64,000 nt of DNA from Methylophaga sp. (lineage in GTDB: Bacteria > Pseudomonadota > Gammaproteobacteria > Nitrosococcales > Methylophagaceae): the NCBI GenBank assembly GCA_002706095.1, contig PAJP01000021.1, forward strand, positions 62,001 to 126,000, read 5' to 3'. The position numbers and the translations under genes were made by a program. Below are positions 43,386-52,716 of this stretch, in pieces. Within the stretch, counting starts at the first letter, position 1, and each line of letters begins with the position of its first letter. The notes under the pieces were generated by a model. That model made no database searches and was not told where the DNA came from. It saw nothing but the letters and a program-made list of their open reading frames with translations.

Positions 43386-46300
43386 TCTTAAGCCAACATT
43401 GGGAATATCCGGCCGTATTGCCGCCTTATTTCAGGACAATGCACTGACACCGCTAATGGCATTGCTGGCTTTATTGCTGGGGGTGTTTGCATTGATGGTA
43501 ACGCCGCGTGAAGAAGAGCCGCAGATTGATGTCACCATGGCAGATATTTTCATTGCTTACCCTGGTGCGTCAGCCAAGGAAGTGGAAAGTCTGATAGCGA
43601 CTCCGGCGGAGCAGGTGGTGAGTGAAATTTCTGGCCTGAAACATGTGTATTCAGTATCGAAGCCAGGGCTGGCTATCATCACTGCACAGTTTGAAGTAGG
43701 CGAGAACCGTACCGATGCGATTGTGCGTTTATACAATAAAATCTATTCCAATATGGATTGGCTGCCAAAAAACTTAGGTGTGTCCCAACCCATTATTAAA
43801 CCCAAAGGCATTGATGATGTGCCGATTCTGACACTCACTCTATGGCGTGAAGGCCAGCAGGATTCCAGTCAGTTAAAACAGTTAGCTCAGTCCTTGGAAG
43901 TAGAACTGAAGCGGGTTGATGGAACACGGGATATTTATACTGTTGGCGGTGCTGATACCGTAGTGAATATCACCTTAGATCCAGAGGCTATGGCGGCCTA
44001 TCACATGGATAGTCATAGCCTGAGTTTGGCTTTGGAAGCCGCAAACCAATCGGTCGAAGCCGGGACGACGGTACAAAATAATCAAATGACAAGTGTTCAG
44101 GCAGGTCAGTTTATCGTTTCAGCTGACACGCTGAAATCACTCATTGTCGGTGTCTTTAATGACCAAGCGGTGTATTTAACGGATGTGGCTGATATTTATC
44201 TTGGTCCAGAACAACCCCGTCAATATGTCTGGTTTGGTACGGGGCCAGCGGCAGCAGACAAACAGATAAAAGCTCAGGGTGAATATGATGCTGTCACCAT
44301 TGCCATTGCCAAACAGCCAGGAACCAATGCCGCCGATATTGCCAATGCGGTTCTGCAGCAGGTAACAGCATTAAAAGGCGTGATGATTGCGGATGATGTG
44401 CAGGTGACCGTGACGCGTAATTATGGCGAAACGGCGGATCAAAAGGCTGATACGCTGATCCATAAACTAATTTTTGTCACGGTAGCTGTGGTTTTATTGG
44501 TGTTATTTGCACTCGGCTGGCGAGAGGCTATTATCGTTGGCGTAGCGGTGGTGATTACCTTATTACTGATGTTATTTGCTTCGTGGGCATGGGGTTTTAC
44601 TTTAAATCGGGTGTCGTTGTTCGCCTTAATTTTTTCTATTGGCATTCTGGTAGATGATGCGATTGTGGTGGTGGAGAATATTCATCGTCATATTCAACAA
44701 GAAAAATTAAGCTTAAAACAAGCGATTCCAGTCGCTGTCGATGAGGTGGGGCAGCCAACAATATTGGCGACTTTAGCCGTGATCGCCGCCTTATTACCCA
44801 TGGCCTTTGTCAGCGGTTTGATGGGCCCGTATATGAGCCCGATTCCGATTAATGCCAGCATGGGCATGCTGCTGTCATTAATGGTGGCCTATGTCGTGAC
44901 ACCATGGATGGTGTTGAAGATGCTTTCACATTCTCGTTCGGCCAAGCATGAGCAAGTTGCCGAGTCCCAATATGACGCGGTTTTTCAGCGTGTTTTGAGC
45001 CCCTTTCTATTACATGAACATGCTGCCCGCCGCCGAAAATTACTGTGGGGTGGACTTATTTTGCTGGTTATTGTGTCTGTTGGTCTGGCAGCAATGAAAC
45101 TGGTCATTCTGAAAATGCTGCCGTTTGATAATAAGTCTGAAGTGCAGATTGTGATTGATATGCCTGAAGGCTCGCCATTAGAAAAAACAGCAGCAGTCAC
45201 CCGTGCGTTGACAGATTATCTGTCGACCGTTGACGATGTGACTGATTATCAGGCCTATGTCGGCACAGCTTCGCCGATTAATTTTAATGGTCTGGTGCGT
45301 CAGTATTATTTACGTGAAGGCTGGCATCAGGCAGATATTCAAATCAACCTCAGAGATAAACATCAGCGTGATGAACATAGCCATTCTTTAGCACTGAAGC
45401 TAAGAGAACCACTAACAGTGATTGCTAGGAAATGGGACGCGCGTATCAAGGTCGTTGAAGTGCCGGCGGGGCCACCTGTGTTATCACCCATTGTGGCGGA
45501 GTTGTATGGCTTGAGTGAACAACAGCGACAAAATCAGGCATCACAACTTGTTAAGGTGTTTGAGCAAACTGATGGCATTGTCGATATTGATAGCAGCATT
45601 GAAGCGAAAGCCGACAGACAAATCATTCATGTGGATAGAAATAAAGCGAGCTTGTTTGGCTTGACTCAGCAGCAGATTGTTGAAGCTATTCAGTTGGTCC
45701 TGGCTGGCGAGGATGTTGGGTATCTGCATGATGATAATGTGAAATATGCCATACCATTGCGATTGCAATGGGCAATCAAGGATAAAGCGAACCTTGATGC
45801 TGTATTGAATATGAAGCTCATCAATCAACAAGGTGAGCTGATTCGTTTAGCTGATGTCGTCAATGTGGTGGAGGAGGAACATCAACAAACGCTTTATCAT
45901 AAGGACTTACAAGCCGTGACTTACGTGACAGCGGATATGGCTGGCAAGGTCGATAGTCCCTTGTATGGCATGTTTTCGGTGTATCAGCAATTAGAGAATA
46001 TACCGATTCAGCAATATTTGGTTTCAGTACCGAGTCTGGCCTTACAAGATTCATTGAAATGGGACGGGGAATGGCAAATTACCTATGAGACGTTTCGTGA
46101 TATGGGATTAGCCTATGCCGTAGGCATTATTCTGATTTATCTGCTGATTGTGGCGCAGTTTCGATCTTATTTATTGCCGTTGATTATTATGGTGCCGATT
46201 CCGCTGACCGTGATTGGCGTCATGCCTGGGCATGCTTTATTAGGCGCACCTTTTACAGCAACATCGATGATTGGCATGATTGCAATGGCAGGGATTATCG

Positions 46301-46569
46301 TGCGTAACTCTATTTTGTTAGTCGATTTTATCCGTCAGGCGATGGCTGAAGGCATCACGGCTGAGAAGGCAGTAATTGCCGCTGCTGCAACCCGTGCTAA
46401 GCCTATTATTCTGACTGCGCTGGCTGCGATGGTAGGGGCGGTATTTATTCTCGATGACCCTATATTTAATGGTTTGGCTATTGCCTTATTATTCGGAATT
46501 CTGGTGTCGACTTTATTAACCTTATTGGTCATTCCGTTGCTGTATTACAGCTATATCAAGACTCGATAA
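43378..46569 (+). CDS. RND multidrug efflux pump
   Basis: A 1063-residue inner membrane pump with the usual 12 membrane helices and two large periplasmic loops. The proton-relay helix reads GILVDDAIVVVENIHRH with adjacent aspartates. The N-terminus (TPREEEPQIDVT) is like the hydrophobe/amphiphile exporters of the 'CzcA-like' subgroup without metal motifs. The substrate cannot be deduced. Its stop overlaps the convergent PilZ gene by 14 bases. Confidence 0.92.
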   Translation: MTDLKPTLGISGRIAALFQDNALTPLMALLALLLGVFALMVTPREEEPQIDVTMADIFIAYPGASAKEVESLIATPAEQVVSEISGLKHVYSVSKPGLAIITAQFEVGENRTDAIVRLYNKIYSNMDWLPKNLGVSQPIIKPKGIDDVPILTLTLWREGQQDSSQLKQLAQSLEVELKRVDGTRDIYTVGGADTVVNITLDPEAMAAYHMDSHSLSLALEAANQSVEAGTTVQNNQMTSVQAGQFIVSADTLKSLIVGVFNDQAVYLTDVADIYLGPEQPRQYVWFGTGPAAADKQIKAQGEYDAVTIAIAKQPGTNAADIANAVLQQVTALKGVMIADDVQVTVTRNYGETADQKADTLIHKLIFVTVAVVLLVLFALGWREAIIVGVAVVITLLLMLFASWAWGFTLNRVSLFALIFSIGILVDDAIVVVENIHRHIQQEKLSLKQAIPVAVDEVGQPTILATLAVIAALLPMAFVSGLMGPYMSPIPINASMGMLLSLMVAYVVTPWMVLKMLSHSRSAKHEQVAESQYDAVFQRVLSPFLLHEHAARRRKLLWGGLILLVIVSVGLAAMKLVILKMLPFDNKSEVQIVIDMPEGSPLEKTAAVTRALTDYLSTVDDVTDYQAYVGTASPINFNGLVRQYYLREGWHQADIQINLRDKHQRDEHSHSLALKLREPLTVIARKWDARIKVVEVPAGPPVLSPIVAELYGLSEQQRQNQASQLVKVFEQTDGIVDIDSSIEAKADRQIIHVDRNKASLFGLTQQQIVEAIQLVLAGEDVGYLHDDNVKYAIPLRLQWAIKDKANLDAVLNMKLINQQGELIRLADVVNVVEEEHQQTLYHKDLQAVTYVTADMAGKVDSPLYGMFSVYQQLENIPIQQYLVSVPSLALQDSLKWDGEWQITYETFRDMGLAYAVGIILIYLLIVAQFRSYLLPLIIMVPIPLTVIGVMPGHALLGAPFTATSMIGMIAMAGIIVRNSILLVDFIRQAMAEGITAEKAVIAAAATRAKPIILTALAAMVGAVFILDDPIFNGLAIALLFGILVSTLLTLLVIPLLYYSYIKTR

Positions 46570-47173
46570 GGGTCATGGCGCCTGTGAGTTCACCTTCGCG
46601 TAGACGTTCTGCCTGACGTTTTAATGTATGACGAATGAGCACATTACGATCCATTTCATCCATATGAGTGAAGGCCATACGCAATAAATAAGGTGTTTCA
46701 GCCGGTGCTTGTTCGATTTTGTCACAGCCAATCACCGTTGCCAGAGTGTGAATAGTGCTGGCTGAGGGTTTTAGCTGCATAAAGAGTTCAACATAATCTC
46801 TTGGCTTGATAGGGGTAGCGACCAATAAGGCAACACCACCCCCACTCAAGTTTACGTCTGTCAGCTTGTCAGGATTGATAGGATTATTGTGACGTTCAAT
46901 ACGTTGTGCAATCAGGTTGACTTTGTCATCTAATAAGCGCAGTGCACGTGCAATTTCACGATCATGCTGACTGATTTGGTCTAATAAGTGTGAAAACACG
47001 TTTTGCATCGTACGAAGCTGAGCCCGTTCAGAATCACCATCACTTTCTGATGATTGTGAAATACGTTTGGCGACTTCACCGACGTGCGTTTTTTCCACAG
47101 GTTTGTACTCAATGACTACCGAGTCATTGATTCGAAAAAACTCACGTCTGTCTGAACCTGGATGTTGCATCAC
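46556..47173 (-). CDS. PilZ-domain protein
   Basis: A 205-residue protein. DRREFFRIND at the N-terminus and VNLSGGGV near residue 110 are the RxxxR and (D/N)xSxxG elements of cyclic-di-GMP-binding PilZ domains, here split by a helical insertion (about 35-95). It is probably a c-di-GMP receptor acting on motility or surface traits; the target is unknown. Confidence 0.85.
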   Translation of the reverse strand: MMQHPGSDRREFFRINDSVVIEYKPVEKTHVGEVAKRISQSSESDGDSERAQLRTMQNVFSHLLDQISQHDREIARALRLLDDKVNLIAQRIERHNNPINPDKLTDVNLSGGGVALLVATPIKPRDYVELFMQLKPSASTIHTLATVIGCDKIEQAPAETPYLLRMAFTHMDEMDRNVLIRHTLKRQAERLREGELTGAMTLIES

Positions 47174-47261
47174 TCTCTACCGTTATCCTTAAAAGCTTAA
47201 TGTCACTTAATCGGCCTGAATATAAGATTCTTTATATCATGTTCAGACTAAGTTGCCAGCA

Positions 47262-48671
47262 TTAAAGGTTTTCAGAGGCGTAATCAGCCAGTCTTGAACG
47301 CTCACCACGGAGCAGCGTAATGTGACCACTGTGCTGCCAATATTTAAAGTGATCAACCACATAGGTCAGGCCAGATGTTGTTTCGCTCAGGTACGGTGTA
47401 TCAATTTGAGCGATGTTACCTAAACAGACAATTTTGGTACCTGGACCGGCACGCGTAATCAATGTTTTCATCTGTTTCGAGGTTAAGTTTTGCGCTTCAT
47501 CGATGATTAAAAAGCGATTCAGGAAGGTGCGGCCGCGCATAAAGTTGAGCGAACGGATTTTAATCCATCGCTGTAATAAATCGTTAGTGGCCTGACGACC
47601 CCATTCGCCACCTTCTGTTTTATTTAATACCTCAAGGTTATCCATTAATGCGCCCATCCAAGGGGTCATTTTTTCTTCTTCGGTGCCTGGTAAGAAACCG
47701 ATATCTTCACCGACAGGCACGGTAACCCGTGTCATGATAATTTCACTGTAGCGCTTGTGTTCGACAGTCTGCGTTAAGGCTGCTGCTAATGTCAGTAAGG
47801 TTTTACCAGTACCGGCCTGACCCAATAAGCTGACAAAATCCACTTCAGGATCCATTAATAAATTCAGTGCGAAATTCTGTTCGCGATTACGGGCGGTAAT
47901 GCCCCAGATGGCATGATTATCTTTGCGGTAATCGTTAATGAGTTGAATATCTGCACTGGTTTCAGTGACGGAACGCACCACGGCTTCAATATTATGATCT
48001 TCACCTGGAGAGTAAATAAGCTGGTTCGGATACCAGTCTTTAACCACATCGCCTTCAACTTCATAGAAGGTCTGCCCATCCGCTGTCCATGATTCCAGAC
48101 GATTCAAATCATCCCAGAAATCCGCATTGAGCTCGCTGGCACCGCGATAGAGCAGATCCACATCATCCAGCACTTTATCGTTGTAATAGTCTTCGGCACA
48201 GATACCTAAAACGGTGGCTTTAATCCGTAAGTTGATATCTTTTGAAACCAGAATAATGGTGTGATCTTTAATGGCTGCCTGTAAGGCAATCGCCACACTC
48301 AAAATAGCGTTATCGCCCTGATGGCTGGGGAGTTCTTTAGGTAATTCCTGCTCCATTTGGGTGGTCTGGAAAAACAGACGACCGCTGGCATTAGGCATAT
48401 CACCACTGTTCACGCTGGGTAGAGGAATGCCTTTGGTAATGGCTTCATTATCTTCAGCCTGCAGTAATAAATCATCGAGGAACCGACTGACCTGGCGTAC
48501 ATTACGGGAGACTTCAGATAAGCCTTTTTTACCACGATCGAGTTCTTCTAATACAACCATGGGTAAGTAGATATCATGCTCATCAAAACGGAATAAAGCC
48601 GTTGGGTCATGCATCAATACATTGGTGTCCAGAATAAACAGACGTTTACCTTCGGCGGGACGTTTGATCAT
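47262..48671 (-). CDS. PIN-domain PhoH-family ATPase
   Basis: A 469-residue protein with an N-terminal PIN nuclease domain (LFILDTNVLMHDP, with acidic residues in EELDRGKKG and DNAILSVA) and a C-terminal PhoH ATPase domain with Walker A LGQAGTGKTLLTLAAA and Walker B FLIIDEAQN. PIN-PhoH (PhoH2-type) proteins are thought to be RNA helicase-nucleases. Length and domain order are normal. It is a single gene with a long upstream intergenic region. Confidence 0.93.
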   Translation of the reverse strand: MIKRPAEGKRLFILDTNVLMHDPTALFRFDEHDIYLPMVVLEELDRGKKGLSEVSRNVRQVSRFLDDLLLQAEDNEAITKGIPLPSVNSGDMPNASGRLFFQTTQMEQELPKELPSHQGDNAILSVAIALQAAIKDHTIILVSKDINLRIKATVLGICAEDYYNDKVLDDVDLLYRGASELNADFWDDLNRLESWTADGQTFYEVEGDVVKDWYPNQLIYSPGEDHNIEAVVRSVTETSADIQLINDYRKDNHAIWGITARNREQNFALNLLMDPEVDFVSLLGQAGTGKTLLTLAAALTQTVEHKRYSEIIMTRVTVPVGEDIGFLPGTEEEKMTPWMGALMDNLEVLNKTEGGEWGRQATNDLLQRWIKIRSLNFMRGRTFLNRFLIIDEAQNLTSKQMKTLITRAGPGTKIVCLGNIAQIDTPYLSETTSGLTYVVDHFKYWQHSGHITLLRGERSRLADYASENL

Positions 48672-49249
48672 TGGTTCGAGATCCTCTTTGGTTAGTTGGA
48701 GACCTGAGGTTGATTATGGTGCAAGAAATCACTGATGCAAAGAGTGAATAAAGATTATTTTGCCAATGTCATCCCTATAAACGTACTACCACTTCACAAC
48801 TGGATATTTAGTGTTAATATGAAAAGCCTTCCTCAAACAATTTATATCCGAATATTTAGCTATCACTCTGCTTTGATAGGCGGGATTCTTTTCTGAATGT
48901 ATTTCCTATCTTATTGATTGTTAAGATCTCTATGTCTTTTTCCTTAGACATGCCTAAATTGCTCAGTCGGTAATGATTGACCGCTTTGCTCTGACTTGAA
49001 AGTCATTTCCATCTCCTGAAAAGACAGTAAAAAAGTTCTGTTTTTGCAGCAAGCTGATATTGAAAAACAGGGCTTTTGCGATAACGCTGCATTAACGATC
49101 TAGGAGTCAATCCCAATTATCACTAGGATGTCTTGTTCTGCATGAGCAGCGAGATTAGTGTTATCGGATGAGTTAGGTGGGTGTTCTGAATCTTGTTTGA
49201 GTAATGAGTCCTCCTATACCTATGTAGACATCTAAGGAGGTTGATTCCC
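48672..49249. other. Gene-free stretch upstream of the 49250 gene
   Basis: No coding frame is supported in these 578 bases, apart from short ones. It has a CTGTTTTT/AAAAACAG inverted repeat near 49035-49070 and an ATGTCT/AGACAT repeat near 48930. Both are short. Its right end forms the ribosome-site hairpin described separately. A small RNA could be encoded here but nothing recognisable was seen. Confidence 0.4.
49210..49240 (+). promoter_or_regulatory. Hairpin covering the ribosome site of the 49250 gene
   Basis: CCTCCT at 49210-49215 is complementary to AGGAGG at 49235-49240, the strong ribosome site nine bases before ATG 49250. The intervening bases can extend the stem weakly (TATGT/ACAT). 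In the folded form translation would be blocked, so this could be a thermosensor or a protein-controlled switch. Confidence 0.45.
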
Positions 49250-49684
49250 ATGAAATTAAAACCAATGTTGTATGCCGTGTTGGCTGGTTTATCCGTATCA
49301 AGTGTGGCTGTTGCAGATGTGACATTCGATGATTTAATTGGCACCTGGTATGCCGAAACCCAACATGATGGTGAAACCATGAAATGGTTAGTCAAACGTG
49401 AGCCTGATCAAAGTTATGCGGCATTATTTCTAGTCTGTGATGGCGAAAATCTGTCATGGGTTCAAAAAGAGCGTGGCCAATGGAAGATGGAAGGGGACGA
49501 AATGCACACGGTCATTGCTGCTTTTCAGGATATGAATGGTGGCCCCTCTGATCAGATTGGTAAGCAAATTCATTATGAGAATCTTGAATTAGCTGATGAC
49601 GAGCTGAATTATGAACAGAAAGGTAACGACAATACTTACAGCTTTAACCGCGTGAAAGATGGCTATCAAGTCAGCTGTCAATAA
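49250..49684 (+). CDS. Small secreted protein of unknown function
   Basis: A 144-residue protein with a signal peptide (KLKPMLYAVLAGLSVSSVAVA, cleaved near residue 22; shown in full only to the hydrophobic core). The mature part, beginning DVTFDDLIGTWYAE, resembles small periplasmic lipocalin-like proteins that test for a 'GTW' start. No enzyme motif is seen. The start codon is fixed by AAGGAGG at 49234-49240. Confidence 0.78.
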   Translation: MKLKPMLYAVLAGLSVSSVAVADVTFDDLIGTWYAETQHDGETMKWLVKREPDQSYAALFLVCDGENLSWVQKERGQWKMEGDEMHTVIAAFQDMNGGPSDQIGKQIHYENLELADDELNYEQKGNDNTYSFNRVKDGYQVSCQ

Positions 49685-49688
49685 TCGA

Positions 49689-49752
49689 AAACAGGTCAGT
49701 CTGAATCAGGCTGACCTGTTTAGGCTTAAACACATGCAAGATGTGTTTAAGC
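49689..49752. terminator. Tandem terminator hairpins between convergent genes
   Basis: Two perfect hairpins follow each other: AAACAGGTCAG with CTGACCTGTTT (49689-49721) and GCTTAAACACAT with ATGTGTTTAAGC (49724-49752). They lie between two genes that run towards each other, so they probably end both transcripts. Confidence 0.75.
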
Positions 49753-49769
49753 TAGTCATATTGTGGTTA

Positions 49770-50480
49770 TCAGTGTCGACGAAGACGTATCAAGCCGATC
49801 AAACCAGACAGTAATAACCAGAATGCAGCGGGTATGGGGACGGCTGAGATATTAGCGCCATAAAGGTATTGAATACCGGCGATATCGTCAGCTTGAAGGC
49901 CGGTCAATGAGGGATTATAAAAAGGTCCCATTACTGATTTAGATGCCTCGGAGTGTCCCAGTCCAAGTGAGTGCCCGATTTCATGTAAAGCTACCCAGAA
50001 AATACTGATACCATCTATGAGGCTATTGATACTCCATGTTTCTGCACTATCAAAATGCAGATCACCACCTGCAGAGAAATACCAGTGGGTATCTGGATAA
50101 AAGGCATGCGCTAATACCCCGCTCGGGCCATCAATCGCTTCACCTCCAATTCGAATATCACCTGATGTTGTGAGTGTATTAAAGTTAGCACCATCATCTG
50201 CTACTTCAATAAAATTGAGGTTAGCGACACTGCTCCAGGCATTAAAGGCTTTTTTAATTTCTTGCTGAAAACCCGTGGGCATAAAACTGTTTAGTGGAGA
50301 GCAAACCGCTTGGTCACATTCTTCACCACCCAGCATGAAGCTATAACTAATCGTTGCCCCGGTACCCAATGTGGGGTCGCCCCACTTTTTTATCGGACCG
50401 GGAGAGAGGGTGTAAGCATTGGCTGTGGAAATAAAAAAGAATAAACAAAATAGGCTTAAAAAGAGTTTCACTGAAGTCAT
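49770..50480 (-). CDS. Matrixin-like metalloprotease with VPxPA-type C-terminal sorting tail
   Basis: A 236-residue secreted protein. It has a signal peptide (about 1-22), a zinc protease motif HEIGHSLGLGHSE with three histidines, a Met-turn-like SVMGP, and a C-terminal VPIPAAFWLLLSGLIGLIRL tail ending in RLRRH. The tail fits the VPxPA-CTERM class of sorting signals, normally cut by an exosortase-type enzyme; none is in this window. It is predicted to be exported and anchored or released at the surface. Confidence 0.85.
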   Translation of the reverse strand: MTSVKLFLSLFCLFFFISTANAYTLSPGPIKKWGDPTLGTGATISYSFMLGGEECDQAVCSPLNSFMPTGFQQEIKKAFNAWSSVANLNFIEVADDGANFNTLTTSGDIRIGGEAIDGPSGVLAHAFYPDTHWYFSAGGDLHFDSAETWSINSLIDGISIFWVALHEIGHSLGLGHSEASKSVMGPFYNPSLTGLQADDIAGIQYLYGANISAVPIPAAFWLLLSGLIGLIRLRRH

Positions 50481-50621
50481 CCTTGTCTTAAGTTTGGTGT
50501 AAATTAGCTATCCAGCTAATGTGAAATTTATCACATTTTTCGGCTTCATAGTCTAGCCATAAATATCACTTCCAGTCTGCTTGGATAAGCAAACGTATGA
50601 GGATAATCAAAAAATATTCTG

Positions 50622-50924
50622 ATGGATGAGCTCGATAAAATGATATGGCAAATGGTTGATGCTATTCCTTATGGTCAAGTCATGACCTATGGGCAAATTG
50701 CAATCAGTTGTGGTTACCCGGGGTATGCCCGCTACGTAGGTACCGTTCTTAAAAAACTTCCACCAGACACACATTTGCCCTGGCACCGCGTTGTCAATGC
50801 TCAGGGGCGTTCTTCTTTTCCAGAGGGAAGTGAGAAATATCGGGAGCAATTACAGAGGCTCCTCGCTGAAAATATTGTAGTGAATAACGGCAAGATAGTC
50901 TTATCGGTTTATCAGTATCAGTAA
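50622..50924 (+). CDS. Alkyltransferase-like protein (MGMT family)
   Basis: A 100-residue DNA-binding protein of the Atl (YbaZ) type. The MGMT active-site motif PCHRV is PWHRV here, so it cannot accept alkyl groups, and it lacks the N-terminal domain of Ada/Ogt. Atl proteins bind O6-alkylguanine and recruit nucleotide excision repair. RNA formaldehyde- and alkyl-producing metabolism makes DNA repair relevant in this organism, which is inference. Confidence 0.92.
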   Translation: MDELDKMIWQMVDAIPYGQVMTYGQIAISCGYPGYARYVGTVLKKLPPDTHLPWHRVVNAQGRSSFPEGSEKYREQLQRLLAENIVVNNGKIVLSVYQYQ

Positions 50925-51027
50925 GGTCAGCCCTCATTTTGCCAATGAGGATGTGGATATATTAATAATAGTATTTATGGTAACAAGCGCCACTGATACC
51001 ATATGTGTTTAAATTTCTGAGAACACC

Positions 51028-51909
51028 ATGCAAGGTTTAATCTTAGCCGTTCTGGCTTATACCATCTGGGGGCTTTTTCCTCTCTTTTTCAGTTTCCTGA
51101 GTCACGTGTCACCGATTGAAGTTACGGCGCATCGGATTACCTGGTCACTGGTAGCGACTTTGACCGTGGGCCTGGCCTTAAGACGTGGCAAGCATTTATG
51201 GGAAGCGTTACACAATAAAACGACCTTACTCTGGCTTGGTGGCTCAGCGGTGTTTATTGCGATTAACTGGTTGGTCTATATCTGGGCCGTTGGGCAGCAT
51301 CGTGTGCTTGAAGCCAGTTTAGGTTACTTCATCATGCCTCTAGTAAGTTTATTGATGGGGAGGCTTTTGCTAAAAGAGTCGCTGCATCCTTTACAGGCCA
51401 TAGCTGGGGGCATTGCTTTTCTAGCCGTGCTCTGGGAGTTGTGGTCGTTTGGCAGTTTACCGTGGGTAGGCGTGGTGCTCTCATTTGCTTTTGCATTCTA
51501 TGGACTGATACGTAAGGTGCACCCGATTGATGGGATAAATGGATTAACCATCGAAGCGTTGTGGTTAATGCCTTTTGTTTTGTTGTGGATTGGCTGGCAG
51601 TCAAATTCAACAGAATCGATATTACAATTCGGCGAAGATACAACGACGACCGTTTTGCTCATTAGCTCTGGTTTTCTGACGGCATTACCTTTGGTTTTAT
51701 TTGCCATGGCCACTCGTCGCATCAATTTATCTATTGTCGGTTTTATTATGTATATCAATCCGACCATACAATTTTTGATTGGGGTCTACGTGTTAGATGA
51801 GCATTTCCCTCAAGCCAGGTTAGTCACATTTATTCTCGTTTGGTCGGCGATGGTGTTGTTTATGATGGGGATGTGGCAGTTACAAAAACAGAAACGACCT
51901 GCGTCATAA
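51028..51909 (+). CDS. rarD: RarD-type EamA permease
   Basis: A 293-residue transporter with ten membrane segments, built as two EamA repeats. The start YTIWGLFPLFFSFL and the central GLIRK turn are typical of RarD. Substrate not established. Single gene; an Lrp-type regulator lies convergent downstream and may respond to a related amino acid. Confidence 0.9.
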   Translation: MQGLILAVLAYTIWGLFPLFFSFLSHVSPIEVTAHRITWSLVATLTVGLALRRGKHLWEALHNKTTLLWLGGSAVFIAINWLVYIWAVGQHRVLEASLGYFIMPLVSLLMGRLLLKESLHPLQAIAGGIAFLAVLWELWSFGSLPWVGVVLSFAFAFYGLIRKVHPIDGINGLTIEALWLMPFVLLWIGWQSNSTESILQFGEDTTTTVLLISSGFLTALPLVLFAMATRRINLSIVGFIMYINPTIQFLIGVYVLDEHFPQARLVTFILVWSAMVLFMMGMWQLQKQKRPAS

Positions 51910-51933
51910 GTTTTGGCTGATCTACTCACTACA

Positions 51934-52404
51934 TCAACCAACCGGCAGCGCCGTTGTTTTGATAGGTGATTTCATGACAAACGAGGTATGAACTCCTGTC
52001 ACACCCTCAATGCGCGTTAGTTTATTGAGCAGGAATTGTTGATAGGCATCCATATCTTTCACAATCACCTTTAATAAATAATCGGCAGATTGGCCGGTAA
52101 TGAGGTGACATTCGAGTACCTCAGGATAGCTGGCAAGTGTGGTCTCCAGTGCTTCAAAACGCTCCGGTGTGTGTTTATCCATACTGATCCCAATAAAGGC
52201 CATTAAAGTCAGACCTAATTTTTTTGCGTTGAGTAAAGCAACGTAACCATCAATTAAGCCTTTTTCTTCCATTTGTTTAACCCGACGAAGACAGGGCGAG
52301 GGGGACAGTTTGATAGCTTCGGCTAATTCCTGGTTGGTAATGCGTCCGTCAGCCTGTAATTTTTGCAGGATCATGATGTCGTATTTATCGAGGTTATCAG
52401 ACAT
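51934..52404 (-). CDS. Lrp/AsnC-family transcriptional regulator
   Basis: A 156-residue regulator with an N-terminal winged HTH (DIMILQKLQADGRITNQELAEAI) and a C-terminal RAM/AsnC ligand domain. It is divergent from leuA across about 310 bases, so leuA or a nearby amino acid gene is a likely target. It is closer to Lrp (SPxPCLRRVKxMEEKG) than to AsnC; specific ligand unknown. Confidence 0.93.
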   Translation of the reverse strand: MSDNLDKYDIMILQKLQADGRITNQELAEAIKLSPSPCLRRVKQMEEKGLIDGYVALLNAKKLGLTLMAFIGISMDKHTPERFEALETTLASYPEVLECHLITGQSADYLLKVIVKDMDAYQQFLLNKLTRIEGVTGVHTSFVMKSPIKTTALPVG

Positions 52405-52716
52405 GTAATTTCTCCATTAATTTTTATTGTGGTTATATATTTCAATATTTGTATTATTTAAGCAATATTATTCTTGTTTAAGTCGGTTTTATGCAAATAT
52501 AGCAATTTAATTCCATAGTGACTTCTTTATACTATTTCACATGGCTGGAACTGATAGCCGATGCGTCAAAAGCGCAGCTGGCACGATGAACTGACATGAT
52601 CAAAAGTCATGAAAGTCCTATCGGAAAAGTATGAATTAACCCGGTTCATATGGTGAGTCAGGCAAATTTGTTTCAGCAACTTGTGTGTCATTAATAGTTA
52701 TTGTCAGGAGTCAGAC
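52405..52716. other. Intergenic region between Lrp gene and leuA
   Basis: 312 bases without a gene. The leuA side contains a TATACT -10-like box (52528-52533) and, starting about ten bases later, a compact structured leader (52541-52624). The Lrp side is very AT-rich and may hold the Lrp gene's own promoter and binding sites. Confidence 0.6.
52541..52624 (+). promoter_or_regulatory. Structured RNA leader of leuA
   Basis: A possible multi-branched RNA. An outer 7-bp stem pairs CTGATAG (52551-52557) with CTATCGG (52618-52624). Inside are two hairpins, TGCG/CGCA (52562-52576) and CATGA/TCATG (52595-52611), and both have the identical loop TCAAAAG. It lies at the start of the predicted leuA transcript. 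Repeated identical loops suggest binding by a protein or a base-pairing partner. No leucine-rich leader peptide was seen, so this is not classical attenuation. Confidence 0.5.

Noticed and set aside
48672..49200. Small RNA gene in the gap upstream of the 49250 gene
   Set aside because: Only short inverted repeats, without promoter-terminator pairing or similarity to known small RNAs.
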